A stretch of DNA of 64,000 nucleotides from Dasypus novemcinctus (GCF_030445035.2 NC_080683.1:121629225-121693224); one strand, 5' to 3'; counted from the first letter of the stretch, positions 1 to 10,420 are shown. Notes: generated by a model not told the origin, from the sequence alone. Numbers and translations are program-made.

Positions 1-1448
1 CCTTTACTGTCATTACAATGGTGTTATGCGCTGCGGAGGTTTTTGAAATCATATTTAGAAGATTGTGCCATCTCAACCATCAATGACCAAAGGCTTGAGA
101 ACCTACTGTCACGCCACTGTGATTTATCAATACCATAAATGTCTGGTTTTCAACCTTCCTGAAATGTATGGCTTTTCTAAAATACAATGCTAAGTTTTAA
201 GACAAAGTCTAGAATAAGCTCTCATTCTATTTTGATTTGGGCATTCATTTTGTAGAAAATGTGCATGGGACTTAGGTTAACTCATTTTGAGTAAGTTCTT
301 TTATAGGTTCTTTCACTTACAGTGTCTCACTTGATGACAGCACTTAGTAGCAAGAGAAGATCTTATTATCTCTTTTTTCACACAGTAGAAAACTGAGGCC
401 CAGGGAGGTTAATTTGTGTTCGTAACATCGTACAACCAGACTCAAACATAGATCTCCTGACTATAGAACCATTTGTCTTTCCACTACACCACGCAACTTT
501 AACTTTGAGGATATAGTTTCTTTTTACATTAATGCAAAATGTAACTTACTTAAGCACAATAGTTGTAGATTAATTATTGGGTCATTTTATAGTTCGATCA
601 TTATTTAGAAGGAATGGAGCCGATACCTTTTCAATATTAGACCCATTTACATTGCAATTTTCCATATTAAATTAAATGGAAATGTAGCTACCACATAAAT
701 AAAATGCGCTATGAGATGTATGGTTTCCTTGTGTTTTTTGTGTCAAAACCCACCTCCGTGCTCATGGATAGCCTATGATTATAGCTTCTATCTTCAAGAT
801 TATTGACATAGAAGTTTTATTTATATTAATCTACACTTCCTAGATAAGTATGAAATTATTTAAAAAGACAATTTTATATCAATAGGGCATTTTTTTAAAT
901 GTTTCTGTCTTACCAACAGGCAGCTATCAATCTGAATCCTAACGTATGACTGCCTTATATTAGTGCTTTATTAGGGAAAGTATAGTCAGTCAAATACTGT
1001 GCTGTCTCCACATGAAAGCACAAGAGAAAATCAAACTTCCCTTTACTCGACAAATAACTACTGTGTATCTATTCTATAGCATATACTGCATTGAAAGCTT
1101 AAGATACAAAGATAACCATGACTTCTGCCTTCATAGGATTGCGTTCTGGTAGGCAGTCCGACGATGTGCTAAGAAGGCGGAAGGGGCTGTAGATACATTC
1201 CAGCCTAAAGGGAAAGAGTAGTTTTTCACTGTCTTTGTTTAGGCTTGACGTTAATTTAAAAAAAAAAAAAAAAAATTAACCAGTCTGATTCTTACTTTCA
1301 AATCCTATTTAGATAATTTACTCCTCTACTGCCTGCACCCAGCCCACCTTTCCTGGTTCTTTGCAAGGCTGGTGATTTTTTATTAAGAGCCAGACCTTGT
1401 GTTTCATCTTGGTGGAGGATGAATAGTTTTGTCTTAAACTTTCTTCTG
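1..1448. other. Intergenic sequence, left edge
   Basis: AT-rich, no open reading frame of interest and no exon-like structure. It contains one MIR fragment (listed) and a pure A17 run near 1259-1275. Nothing else is recognised. In other mammals the gene upstream of VTA1 is NMBR, but no part of it is visible here. Confidence 0.7.
315..505 (-). mobile_element. MIR SINE fragment
   Basis: Antisense MIR core: the AAAACTGAGGCCCAGGGAGG block (reverse of the MIR 'cctcagttt' segment), followed by the tail resembling a sorted-clinical-style 'accactacacca' end. Heavily diverged, as expected for this ancient family. Confidence 0.7.
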
Positions 1449-1901
1449 CGTTTTAGTTTCCTAGGCTGCTTAAAGAAGATACCATGCAATGGGTAGGCTT
1501 ACACACTGGGAATGTACTAGCTTACAGTTTGAGGCCAAGAAAATGTCCAAATCAAGGTATCATTGAGGTGATGCTGTCACCTTAAAGACCGGCTGCCGGG
1601 GACCCTGGGCTCCTCTGCCACATGCAAGGCACGTGGTGGCATCTGCGCATCTCTCCTCGTCCCGGTTCCGTTGGTTTCAGTTTCTTGGGGTTTGTGACTT
1701 TTTCCTTTCTCTCTCTGTATTCATTCCATTTATAAAGGACTCCCGTAATAGTGTCAAACCCCATTCTGCACGAGGTAGGTCACACCTTAACTGAAGTAGC
1801 GTCATCAAAACACTCTACCTGCAATGAGTTTACACCCTCAGGAATGGATTAAATTTAAAAACATGTTTTTCTGGGGTTACCTACAGCTTCAAACCACTAC
1901 A
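1449..1901 (-). mobile_element. Solo LTR, xenarthran ERVL/MaLR-like family (copy 1)
   Basis: 453 bp that aligns by eye along its length with the copies at 6379-6842 and 20837-21385. On the + strand it starts CGTTTTAGTTTCCTAGG and ends CAGCTTCAAACCACTACA. The expected terminal TG has become CG, a likely CpG-type change. The element is flanked by a perfect 5-bp duplication, TTCTG at 1444-1448 and 1902-1906, which fixes both ends. In the sense (minus) orientation the family carries an AATAAA-type signal near its 3' end, as LTRs do. No internal retroviral sequence is attached, so it is a recombined solo LTR. Confidence 0.8.
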
Positions 1902-1906
1902 TTCTG

Positions 1907-2789
1907 GAACACAGTTACTCGGAAACAGTTTGATCTTTTCTGCTTCCTTCTGAGGCTTGCTAGATGGTATCCAAATTACAGAGGCAAATCTTTTCTGAAT
2001 ACCCTACCAGATGACCATTTAGTGGCTTAGAAATGTGGTTCTTCTACTCCACCATTCTCCACATCTTGAATTCCATGCTCAAACTGGTTGGCTCATGGTT
2101 GCAATCTAAACCGTTGTGGCTCTAGGAGGCAGGTTGTCATTGTGCCCAAGGAAATAGGGAGAAGGGGCAAAAGGATGCTCTCCTGGCTTGCATCATGGAT
2201 TTTCTCAGTCTACAGTTGATTTCACTTAGCTCCATTTCCTATTCATAGATGAACCCTTTCATTTATTCTCCTTCTATTCTGATTCATCTTCCAGGGTTGC
2301 GCATAACATGCCCCCTTAGTATATATTCTACTCCGGTGATTGGGAGACAGCTATCCCCTATGTGACCCCTGGGTAGCGTTCCTTCCAACCATTTCTGGTA
2401 GCCCTTAGCCTGGAAAGGACACTGCAGTGATCAGAACTCAGTAGAAGACTGGAGCAAGGGACTTTGCAGCTCTCTGGACCCCTTCATGGTAGGCTGCCCT
2501 GTGAAATCTGAACCCGTTCACCTCCCTGGATGCTGCCTCCTCCCCTGACCCCGTAGAAAGACATTTCTAAGCCCTCAAAGGAACCCTGCTTATCCTTTTT
2601 CTTTTCAGTCAAGAGCACATATTCTTATATTAAAAGATACAGATCAGTCAGGTGAGAGAGTTGGTTTGGACAACGTTTGTAATTCCTTACTGATCTACTG
2701 TTCTATGATTCATTTATGTCAGTGACAATCTTAGGATTGTTAGCACACAGCTATATTCTCCTGCACAATAAATACTATCTATAAAATTC
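1907..2789. other. Intergenic, no recognised element
   Basis: About 880 bp with moderate G+C and no long frame, repeat signature or promoter motif that I can support. Confidence 0.5.
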
Positions 2790-4440
2790 AGATTAAAGAA
2801 TAAAAACTGATTTTTCTGATAAAATGTAAATATAAAAATGAATAAGAATGCTAAATTATACAAGCATCTAACCATTTAAAAAGGTATTTAAAACTATTTC
2901 ATAAAGGGCCCTTGGGCTGAATAAGTTAATTTAGACTGAAGTTATTCAGACTATTTTTAAATGAACAAGTCAGAATACTATATATTAAAATCCATGAGAT
3001 AGGAACAAAGTTCAACATGCAGAAAACTGACAGTTGAATATACGTTTGTTATTAAAGAAGAAATAATAAATGTAATTCATAAAGCAAAATCAAGAACTTC
3101 CGAATTAAACTAAGAAGGACAAAAATTATTTAAGAAGGTAGTAAGATAGAAATGAATAAATTAGATAGTTGAAGATAGTTCTTGAAAAGATCAATGAAAT
3201 AGATAAGCCTCTGACAAATCAAATCACTTATAAAAGAATATTATTGTAGAAATCTTATAACAGATGTAAAGTTGTATATTATCACTTGAACTATGCTGTG
3301 ATAATTTAAAGATGAATATATAAAATCTAAGACAACCAGTAAAACAAAACCACAAAATGTTGGCAAACATGACAGTAAAGGAGATTGAATGGAATCATAA
3401 AACATACTCAATGATCCAAAAGATGGCAGAAAAGAGAAAAAAGGAATGAACAACAGATGGGACAAATAGAAAACAAAGGTGGTAGAGCTAAACTCAAGCA
3501 TAAAAGTAGCTATAGTAAATATATATATTTTTAAAAAAACTTATACTCCAAAGAACAAAAATTGTTGAATTTACCAAACAAAAAAGCCAGACCCAATCCT
3601 GTATGGGAACCATTTTAATATTTTTAAACATTTAAATGTTTTCTATTTAAAATATTTAGATACTATTAGATATACAGTAAGAATAATAATGGAAAAATAA
3701 ATTATGCAAACATAAACATCAAAAAGCTGGATTGTCTATACTAATATTAGAAAACTGAAGGAGATTTCAGGGCACGGAAGATTACCAAGGATAAAAGAGA
3801 CATTTTATAATGATAAAAGAATTTCAATAGGAGGCATGACCATCGTAAATATGTATGTGACTAGTGGAGAGCATCAAAATACATGCACCAAACAGGAGAG
3901 AATTGAAAAGAGGAATAAATCCAATTACAGTTGAAGATTCCAACAGTCCTATTCCCGTATTTACTTGTGAAAGTAGACAGAACTCAGACAGAGGACGTAA
4001 ACATTCTATTACCTTACAGTGTGGTCAGTCTGTAGAGAACACTCCACCCAGGGACAGCAGACTCTACATTCTTTCCAAGTGCACAGGGAATATTCACCAA
4101 AGGGACCATTTCCTGGGCCATAAGGATTGAAATCATACAGAGTATGTTCTCTGCTTATAAAGGGAGTGAATTAAAAATCAATAGAAATATACCAGGAATA
4201 TACCCAAATACTGGGGGAACTAATACATTTTTATTAAACTATGGATCAAAGTGGAAATTATTGGGAAACTAGAAATTCCTGGCAACAAAATGATAATGCA
4301 AACACATTTTGTCAAAATTTGTGGAAAGCAACTGAAATAGTGCTTAGCAGAATACTAAAAGTTCTACACATCATATTAGAAAATAAGTAATTTAAGCTTC
4401 TTACTATAAGAAACTGTGGCTGATGTACAGATATTGAAAC
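2790..4440 (+). mobile_element. Old L1 fragment (ORF2-derived), part 1
   Basis: A-rich sense-strand L1 sequence with all frames broken by stops. The block around 3170-3240 (ATGAAATAGA..., ACAAATCAAATC) resembles the ORF2 middle. The section near 3770-3900 also resembles L1 but is scrambled. It is probably continuous with 4991-6370, the intervening segment being a younger L1 end. Boundaries are approximate. Confidence 0.65.
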
Positions 4441-4990
4441 ATACCTACTAAGTATGGTTCCTTTTTGGCTTATATTATGGTTTATATTTTAGACTGTACA
4501 ATTTTATAAATGTTTAGTTACATTATGGTTTACATTTTAGTCTATAAACTTTTATACATTTTTGGTGTAATTTAACATGTCCTATATCCATCATTGCACG
4601 ATCTTATGGAGCACTTCCATTGCCCCCCAGTTACTCTGCTTCTATCTCTTCTATTCCTCTCTTCCCCTCCCCTCGGGGCCCACAGTTACAACCAAGCTCG
4701 CTGCTTGAAGGACCAAATTCACAGATACTTGCAACAATGATGAGGTACAGATGCTGGACGTTGTATATCCTGCCATAACTCACTGAATGTACTGGGGGAG
4801 AGTGTAAACTACAATGTGAACTATCATTCATGTGGTGCAGCAGTGCTCCAAAATGTATTCACCAAATGCAATGAATGTGCCACAATGATGACAGAGGTTG
4901 TTGATGGGGGGGGTGGTAATATGGGAAACTCATATTTTTTGTGATCTATGTATCTTCAAAAAATTCAATTAAATAAAAAGGAAACAAAAT
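4441..4990. mobile_element. Xenarthran L1 3'-end pieces in inverted arrangement
   Basis: The right part (about 4700-4985) is a sense L1 3' end, ending GTGATCTATGTATCTTC then an A-rich tail. It matches the copy at 39900-40140. The left part (about 4470-4690) matches the antisense copy at 36700-36900 in the same + strand orientation, so it is inverted relative to the right part. The two overlap in L1 coordinates, giving a diverged inverted repeat inserted into the older L1. Confidence 0.6.
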
Positions 4991-6370
4991 AAAATATGGA
5001 CTGAATAATAAAAAAAGAAGCTGTGAAAATAACAATTTCAACACAAATTTAGTAGGAGGGAAATAAAAACAAGAGTGTAAGACATTGAAATAGAACATGG
5101 CAAAAAATAAAGAAAATCAATAAAATAAAATATTTCTGAAAAGATTTTAAAAATTGATAAATTACCCATACCATAAATGAAAAAATGACATCATAAGAGA
5201 AGCTAAAGACATTAAAATTATTATAAGGATACATCATGAACAATGTTATGCCAATAAATTTGTTCCTTAAGTGAAATGGACAAAATCCTTGGAAGACTCT
5301 TCTTAAATAAATTATTAAATTAAATTATTAATTTTAATAGTAACCTTATTCTTATTTTTAAAATTAAATTTAAAATTAAAAGTCTTCCCATGAAGCAAAC
5401 CCTAGGCCTGAATGGCTTCACTAGTAACTCTATCAAATGTTTAAGGAAGAATTAATATTCACAGCCTCTTGTAGGAATTAGGAGAGAATAATGTCAGTTC
5501 ATTTAATGAGACCAGCATAACCTTGACATCAAAAATTCCTAATACATTAGCAATACAGCCCAGCAATATATATAAAGATAAAGCATCATGATTCAGTGGG
5601 GTTTATCTTATGAATGAAAAGTTTTATTTTATTTTCCTACATTTGAGAATCAATTAATGTAATTCAATTATATTAATGGAATAAAGGAGAAACACTGTAG
5701 AGTCATCTTAATAAATGCAAATTAGCGCAACTGATTAAATTTAATACCCATTTATTATTTTTTTAAAAACTTTCACTATAAAGGGAAACCATCTCAACTT
5801 GATAAAAATCATCTAAGAAAACTTACAGAACACATTCCATAGAATAGTGAAAAGGAAAGAATGAACAGTTTCCTTCTATAATCAGGAGAAACCCAAGGAT
5901 ATCTACTTTAACACTTCTGTTTTAACATTGTATTGGAGTTCAAAAAGGCAAAAATAAACAAAAAAAAATTTTGAATATTTATTCAGAAAGTTTCATGAGA
6001 CAAAAAACAAAACCACAGGTGGAGATTGGAAAGAGGGAACAACAACTTTCTTCACAGACAACAGGGTAGTGCACATAGGAAATTCTAAGGGGTGCACTTA
6101 GTAGTGTTTTGCTACTACTAGATTAACAATTAAATTTATCAAGGCCCAGGTAGAAAAATTGATCATATTTCTCTATGGCAACACAAAGGAAGTGGAATTT
6201 TAACAGAAAAGTTCATTTACAATAGCATCCAAAAACATGAAACACATAGTGACACATTTAATACAGGCTAAACTTGAACAATAGATACAAAACAGTGCTG
6301 AAATTAAAGAAGTTTTTAATAATGGAAAAATAAACCAAGTCCATTGTTTGGAAGCCTTAATTATTTTTAA
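4991..6370 (+). mobile_element. Old L1 fragment (ORF2 reverse-transcriptase region), part 2
   Basis: Sense L1 ORF2 sequence. ATGAACAATGTTATGCCAAT near 5236 and GAAATGGACAAAATCCTTGG near 5274 are diverged forms of well-known ORF2 segments, followed by the RT palm region (GGCCTGAATGGCTTCACTAG near 5405). All frames are broken. It ends at the insertion of the LTR at 6379. Confidence 0.75.
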
Positions 6371-6378
6371 TTCTGCAG

Positions 6379-6842
6379 TAGCTTGGAATTCTGTACCTGA
6401 GGAAAGCATGTTCTTAATTTCAGTCCATTCCTGTGGGTGTGAATCCATCTAAATGGGACTCTTTGATAAAAGTCACTTTAGTTAAGGTGTGGCCCAACTG
6501 AATCAGGATGGGTCTTAATCCTATTACTAATGTCCTTTATAAGCAGAATGAAATTCAGAGAGAGAGAGAGAAAGTCAGGGAGAGAATCCAGAAGCAAGAG
6601 ATCAGCAGAACCAGGTAGAGAAAAAAAATGCTGCCAGGTGCACTGCCCTGTGACAGAAACGCCAAGGACCAAGGATGGCCAGCAGCCAGTCCCAGAGTGA
6701 CACAATCTTCTGGGAGAAAGCATCACCTTGAGGACGGCTTGATTTTAGACTTCTTTTAGCCTCAAAAACGTGAGCCAATAAATTCCTGTTGTTTGTATCC
6801 ATTGCATGGTATTTGTTTTTTGGCAACCATGAAACTAAATCA
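6379..6842 (+). mobile_element. Solo LTR, xenarthran ERVL/MaLR-like family (copy 2, sense)
   Basis: Same family as 1449-1901 but in sense orientation. It shows the conserved CATTCCTGTGGGTGTGAATC block, a purine-rich GA repeat, and near the 3' end AGCCAATAAATTCCTGTTG containing an AATAAA polyadenylation-type signal, then GAAACTAAATCA at the end. The left border is uncertain by a few bases; the flanks TGCAG (6374-6378) and GGCAG (6843-6847) match at 4 of 5 positions, consistent with a decayed 5-bp target duplication. It splits an old L1. Confidence 0.75.
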
Positions 6843-6859
6843 GGCAGCAGAGGGCCTTT

Positions 6860-7020
6860 AACTCATCTAGATTAACTCATCTAACATTCACCACAATCCT
6901 ATGAAGAAGGTATTATTATTCCTGTTTTACAGATGAGAAAAATAAGACACATAGATACGATGTAAGAGTGGATGGCATTAAAATCCAGGTATTTTGAATC
7001 ACATGCCCTCTTCTCTGGAC
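6860..7020 (-). mobile_element. MIR SINE fragment
   Basis: Antisense MIR: CCACAATCCTATGAAGAAGG then TTTTACAGATGAGAAAAATA, the reverse of the MIR region ending in 'cctcatctgtaaaa'. Confidence 0.75.
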
Positions 7021-7216
7021 TTCCTAGAAAGCTACAGTGACCAAATGGTGTGGAGCTGGCATGAAAACACACTGATCACTGCAACAGAAGAGAGAGACTA
7101 ACACGAGCCCTGCACACATAGGGTCAGATTTATTTTTAACGTGCAATGTTGTTCGATGGTACTGGAACAAGTGGATCTCCACTGAAAGATCAGCTAATGT
7201 TGGGGATCCGCTAGGG

Positions 7217-7345
7217 CACCGGTCCTCAACACTGGCTGCACGTGGAACTCCATGAGGTCCTTTAAAAAGGGCCGATGCTGAGGGTTCCTCCCAAAACAGT
7301 TAAGTCAAAATGTCTGGGGTGCGACCTGGATAGGAGGAGTTTTTT
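7217..7345 (+). mobile_element. MER5A-like hAT-Charlie MITE
   Basis: Begins near GGTCCTCAACACTGGCTGCA, a diverged MER5A terminal inverted repeat, then CTTTAAAAAGGGCCGATGC and TCTGGGGTGCGACCTGG, both MER5A landmarks. The right terminus is not clear. Confidence 0.75.
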
Positions 7346-7801
7346 AGTGTTCCTGAGGAGACCCTTAAGAGCAGTCATACCTGGGACTCGAGCAGTCATA
7401 GGAAATGAGAAGATGAGAAGTCACAAGGACAGAGATGGAGAAGACCTTTAGAGGTGTCCCAATCCGCTTTGCTCCATTGCTTTCTCTATCAGTTCAGCAA
7501 CTTCTGGCTGTAAAGTTAGGATACTGGAGTAGGAAAAAGAAGCTATCCATTCTCATGTGGTAATGGGTGTGTTTTGGGGTTGTGGAGAATACAGAACTCT
7601 TGTTTCCTGCTGGGCAAAAACAAGAACAAATACATATCCCAGAATAAAGCGAGTGACTTCTCAGTGGCAGACAAGATGCAGAATGGGGATAAAAGAGGAC
7701 ATGGAGCAGGTTCTCTGTGTGTGTATGAAGGGGGTGGGGATGGTGATAAGGGACAAGCAGGCAGAGGGAAATTTCAGGGTTGTAGCAAAGCCAGGAGTTC
7801 T
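7346..7801. other. Intergenic, no recognised element
   Basis: Mixed sequence between the MER5A-like element and the ERV1 LTR. A long open frame crosses from here into the LTR, but I judge it fortuitous (see rejected items). Confidence 0.5.
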
Positions 7802-7805
7802 GAAC

Positions 7806-8247
7806 TGTAGAAACTCACAACCGGCTCTCCAGAAAGGTGGATGGACAGTTTTATTACATGCGGGCCCAGAGGAGAGTCAATCTCCAAATTCTGAGCCCTG
7901 TTTTTCAGTTTTCATAGGTTTATATAAGGATTTCAGGTGGGATCAGCATAACTTTTGCTCATTGGCTAATGCGTCGCTAGGCGAAATTTTGCAACTAGTG
8001 GGTTATAGAGGCAGAAGGCAGCTGCAAGGTTGCCGGCTGATTTACAGAAGAGGGGGCGGGGAAATCACTCGTTTGTTATCTTCATGCCCCGCCATGCTTT
8101 CACAGGCTGATTTACGGGAGCAGGGGCAGAAGTCATTAGTTGATATCTTTCTACAAGGCATGCTTTCACAGGCTGATTTACAGAAGCAGGGGCAGGAGTG
8201 ACTAGTTAGATATTTTGTAAGGTTACGTTTTTTATTTCTCAACATCA
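7806..8247 (-). mobile_element. Solo gammaretrovirus-like (ERV1) LTR with intact promoter layout
   Basis: 442 bp bounded by TG...CA and by a perfect 4-bp duplication, GAAC at 7802-7805 and 8248-8251, the duplication size of gammaretroviral integrases. Read on the minus strand it has a U3 with 66-bp direct repeats (8093-8158 and 8159-8224, plus a partial third copy), a CCAAT box (complement at 7961-7965), a TATA box (complement of TTTATATAAGGA, 7919-7930), then an R region with an AATAAA signal (complement at 7850-7855) and a U5 ending TTTCTACA. No internal region remains. It points away from VTA1, about 0.9 kb upstream of the ATG. Preservation suggests a fairly recent insertion for this window. 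Confidence 0.85.
8036..8224 (-). repeat. Enhancer-type direct repeats in the ERV1 LTR U3
   Basis: Two adjacent 66-bp copies sharing CATGCTTTCACAGGCTGATT at their left ends, and a third, shorter diverged copy on the left (8036-8092). Duplicated U3 enhancers are characteristic of gammaretroviral LTRs. Confidence 0.8.
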
Positions 8248-8251
8248 GAAC

Positions 8252-8919
8252 TTGAGATCTTGTTTCTTAGAGACGATGTAATGAAAACTAGTTTAAGATG
8301 AACCCTCAAAACTAGGAACTGAGATCAATAAAGCAATAAAGATGAAGTTCAATGAAGAATGTAAATAAAGTATAAGGTTTTGGAGGACAACAGGATGGGA
8401 TGGGGAGAAAAAAAAACGGCATCACTGATGGTAGAAAGAAAAGGTGATGTCTACTGAACATTCACGGAGTGAGAAGTATGCACAACGCCTTATTTGGGCA
8501 TTCAGACAAGATAATGAGAAAATACTTCACAATGTATTAACCACGCTACAGAAATGAACATTAATAGATCATGAGTTCACTAAAATATACACTAGTCAGT
8601 TCAGCACCTGGGTTCAATTTTCTTTAAGCTCAATGCGTTTAGTATTTTAAAAAGCATCTCTTTTATCCAACGAGTCAACTTAGTAAAATGTAATTTAAAA
8701 AGTTAAACATTGCACCTCTCCTCTTACACAAGAATTGAGTTTAAATTTCTAAGATCATAAATGGTCATCTCTCATATTATCTGTGGGGCGGAACCGGTCT
8801 TTCTTGAATGGTGCCAAACGCAACGGATGCCTTCATCCTTTCTCCCTTTCCATTTCAACCCTTCCTAGTGCACAATCAGAAAAATAAAACAAAAAACCAA
8901 ATCAAACGTTCTTCTGGCT
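8252..8919. other. Upstream flank of VTA1, no recognised element
   Basis: AT-rich interval between the solo LTR and the CpG island. No repeat or motif is called. The transition to G+C-rich sequence is abrupt near 8920. Confidence 0.5.
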
Positions 8920-8923
8920 TTTA

Positions 8924-8940
8924 CCAGCAGAGGGCGGTGG
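8924..8940 (+). promoter_or_regulatory. CTCF-like core motif
   Basis: The 17-mer CCAGCAGAGGGCGGTGG fits the CTCF core consensus (CCASYAGRKGGCRS) at nearly every position. It lies about 230 bp upstream of the VTA1 start codon, at the left edge of the CpG island. Orientation is forward with respect to the gene. Binding is inferred from the motif only. Confidence 0.65.
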
Positions 8941-9047
8941 TGCCATTCGCAGCGTAACAGCCAAGGCGCTCAGCCCTTGCTCGGCTTTACCTGCCAGAAC
9001 CTGGCGCGCCAAGATTGTCCCCACTGGGGACCCGTAGTTGACGTGCT

Positions 9048-9060
9048 GTTGCCGAGCAAC
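9048..9060. promoter_or_regulatory. X-box-like (RFX) inverted repeat
   Basis: GTTGCCGAGCAAC is a near-perfect inverted repeat resembling RFX-family X-box half-sites (GTTGCC / GGCAAC) with minimal spacing. It lies about 95 bp upstream of the VTA1 ATG inside the CpG island. Function is inferred. Confidence 0.4.
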
Positions 9061-9096
9061 AAGTGGGCTGGGGTTCTCCTGCGCGGGCCCTCGTAG

Positions 9097-9135
9097 CCGG
9101 AAGCGGAAGTGCCGGTGGCACGAGAGCAGGAAGTG
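9097..9135 (+). promoter_or_regulatory. Cluster of three ETS/GABP-type GGAA sites
   Basis: CCGGAAG at 9097, GCGGAAGTG at 9103 and CAGGAAGTG at 9127 sit in the last 60 bp before the ATG, all in the same orientation. Clustered CCGGAAGTG-type motifs near start sites are typical of GABPA/ELK-driven TATA-less promoters. They may also overlap the 5' UTR. Confidence 0.55.
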
Positions 9136-9152
9136 GTGATCTCCGCGGAGAG

Positions 9153-9264
9153 ATGGCCGCGCTCGCTGCGTTGCCGCCGCTTCCCCCGCAGTTTAAGAGC
9201 ATCCAGCATCACCTGAGGACGGCGCAGGAGCACGACAAGCGCGACCCGGTGGTGGCCTACTACT
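9153..9264 (+). CDS. VTA1: VTA1 coding exon 1 (start codon to splice donor)
   Basis: First coding exon of VTA1/LIP5, the cytosolic and endosomal cofactor that binds and stimulates the AAA ATPase VPS4 during ESCRT-III disassembly (multivesicular-body sorting, virus budding, cytokinesis). It encodes 37 residues plus one base. The protein opens MAALAALPPLPPQF and continues with a helix containing QHHLRTAQEHDKRDPVVAYY, which I recognise as the VTA1 N-terminus, start of the first MIT-like helical repeat. The ATG is the first in-frame ATG; the frame is open upstream but only with non-ATG codons. Context is strong (G at -3, G at +4). The exon ends at ...TACTACT before GTGAGT, phase 1. Compared with my memory of human VTA1, there are two substitutions in the Pro/Ala-rich start. 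The exon lies in a CpG island, as expected for a housekeeping gene. The C-terminal exons are outside the window. Confidence 0.97.
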
Positions 9265-10149
9265 GTGAGTCCTCCCGAGGGGCTGCGCCTCATGACCACC
9301 GACACCTGGGCCCGTCCCTTCCTGGTCTCTGGCAGGCCCCGCCCCCAGGTGCCTCACCTGAGCGTGGGCCTCGGGTAGGCGCCGCCCCCTGCTGCGCCTG
9401 AGCTGGGGCCGCGGGCCGGCTGTGCCCCCGGGCAGGCCACGCCCCGGGCCTGCACACCTGAGCTTTCACCTCCGGCCTACCCGGGGATGCCGGGAGGGCA
9501 TCGGAAGCATCCCGGTGGCCACCACCTCAGGGCTCCGGAGCCCACCGCGGGCTCGTGAACTGTGGGAAGCACTGCCCACGGTTTTCCCTCAGTGTGCACA
9601 GAAGCCGCCTGTGTTCACCAGGGGATCCTGCGTGATGGAGTTGGGCTAAAGGGAAGAGAGTGGTGAAATAAGCAAAAGGAAGAGAGCCAGGAGTTGGTAT
9701 CAGTAATAAGGGCCGGTAAATTGTGACAAAGTGCGAGCCCATTAAGAAACGCCCGGATGGCTAGGCGGAGGATGTCTGCTGCTGAGGGAGAAGTTGAATT
9801 CGACCTTTTGAGACTGCTCTCGCCTACCAAGGAAAATTTTTAGTCTTGGCTTCTTTGAGTAATACTTGGGGCTGAGACTTGGATAGCACTATTTTCAGTT
9901 CGGTTGATTGAGACTCAGATCATCTATAATTGATGGAAAACACAAATTAAATTTGTTTCAGATTTTTTCCTCTCCTGTGAAGGGAGTGGTTCCAGTTGTT
10001 TAGACTATTTTATATTCCTTCTACATCTCTGAAAATAAGATAAGTGACAGAAAAGCTATAAATCTGACAAGGATTTTGATAGTTGAGAAGGTACGGTGCC
10101 CTCCATCACAGAAGCTGTAATGTTAGCTGAAGTTAGGCCCGCAGACTCT

Positions 10150-10420
10150 CCAGGGCCGTCCCAGTCGTACTCTAGCCCATCTCGTAAGTGCAAAACTCTT
10201 TCCGGCCTTTCCGTTCCTCACTCTCTTGGGATGCCCACCTCTTTTCTCCACTTGAAGAACTACTCATTATTCAAGATCCAGCTAAAATGTCACCTCCTCT
10301 GTGAACAGAAGTTTGTTCCTTTCTGTGCTTTTATAACTTGTTTTGTTCAAATCTTGCAGCATTGTTTGCATTATACTTGTTCTTCAGGTTCCTCAAGAAG
10401 AGACCGTTATTTATTTTGCG
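10150..10420 (+). mobile_element. L2 LINE 3'-end fragment
   Basis: Sense L2-type sequence: TTCAAGATCCAGCTAAAATG followed by TCACCTCCTCTGTGAACAGA, the diverged equivalents of the conserved L2 3' segments (aaatgtcacctcctctg...). Confidence 0.65.

Larger units (their letters stand above)
8920..9565 (+). promoter_or_regulatory. VTA1: CpG-island promoter of VTA1
   Basis: A sharp rise in G+C and CpG density over about 650 bp, covering the 5' UTR, exon 1 and the start of intron 1, in otherwise AT-rich sequence. No TATA box is seen near the start, as usual for dispersed CpG-island promoters. Several clean motifs sit just upstream of the ATG and are listed separately: a CTCF-type site, an X-box-like palindrome, a TGACGTGC half-CRE at 9040-9047 and three GGAA (ETS) sites. 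The transcription start itself cannot be placed from sequence alone; it is probably within 9040-9150. Confidence 0.85.

Noticed and set aside
4441..4990. Simple twin-priming L1 inversion
   Set aside because: The inverted and sense halves appear to cover the same L1 region, which a simple twin-priming event would not give. Left as an open finding.
7557..8201. A 214-codon open frame on the plus strand
   Set aside because: It crosses from unrelated flank into the antisense of the ERV1 LTR, and its repeated C-terminal peptide is only the 66-bp U3 enhancer repeats translated.
7806..8247. ERV1 LTR as the VTA1 promoter
   Set aside because: It faces the opposite way and VTA1 has its own CpG-island promoter; only a divergent or enhancer role remains possible.
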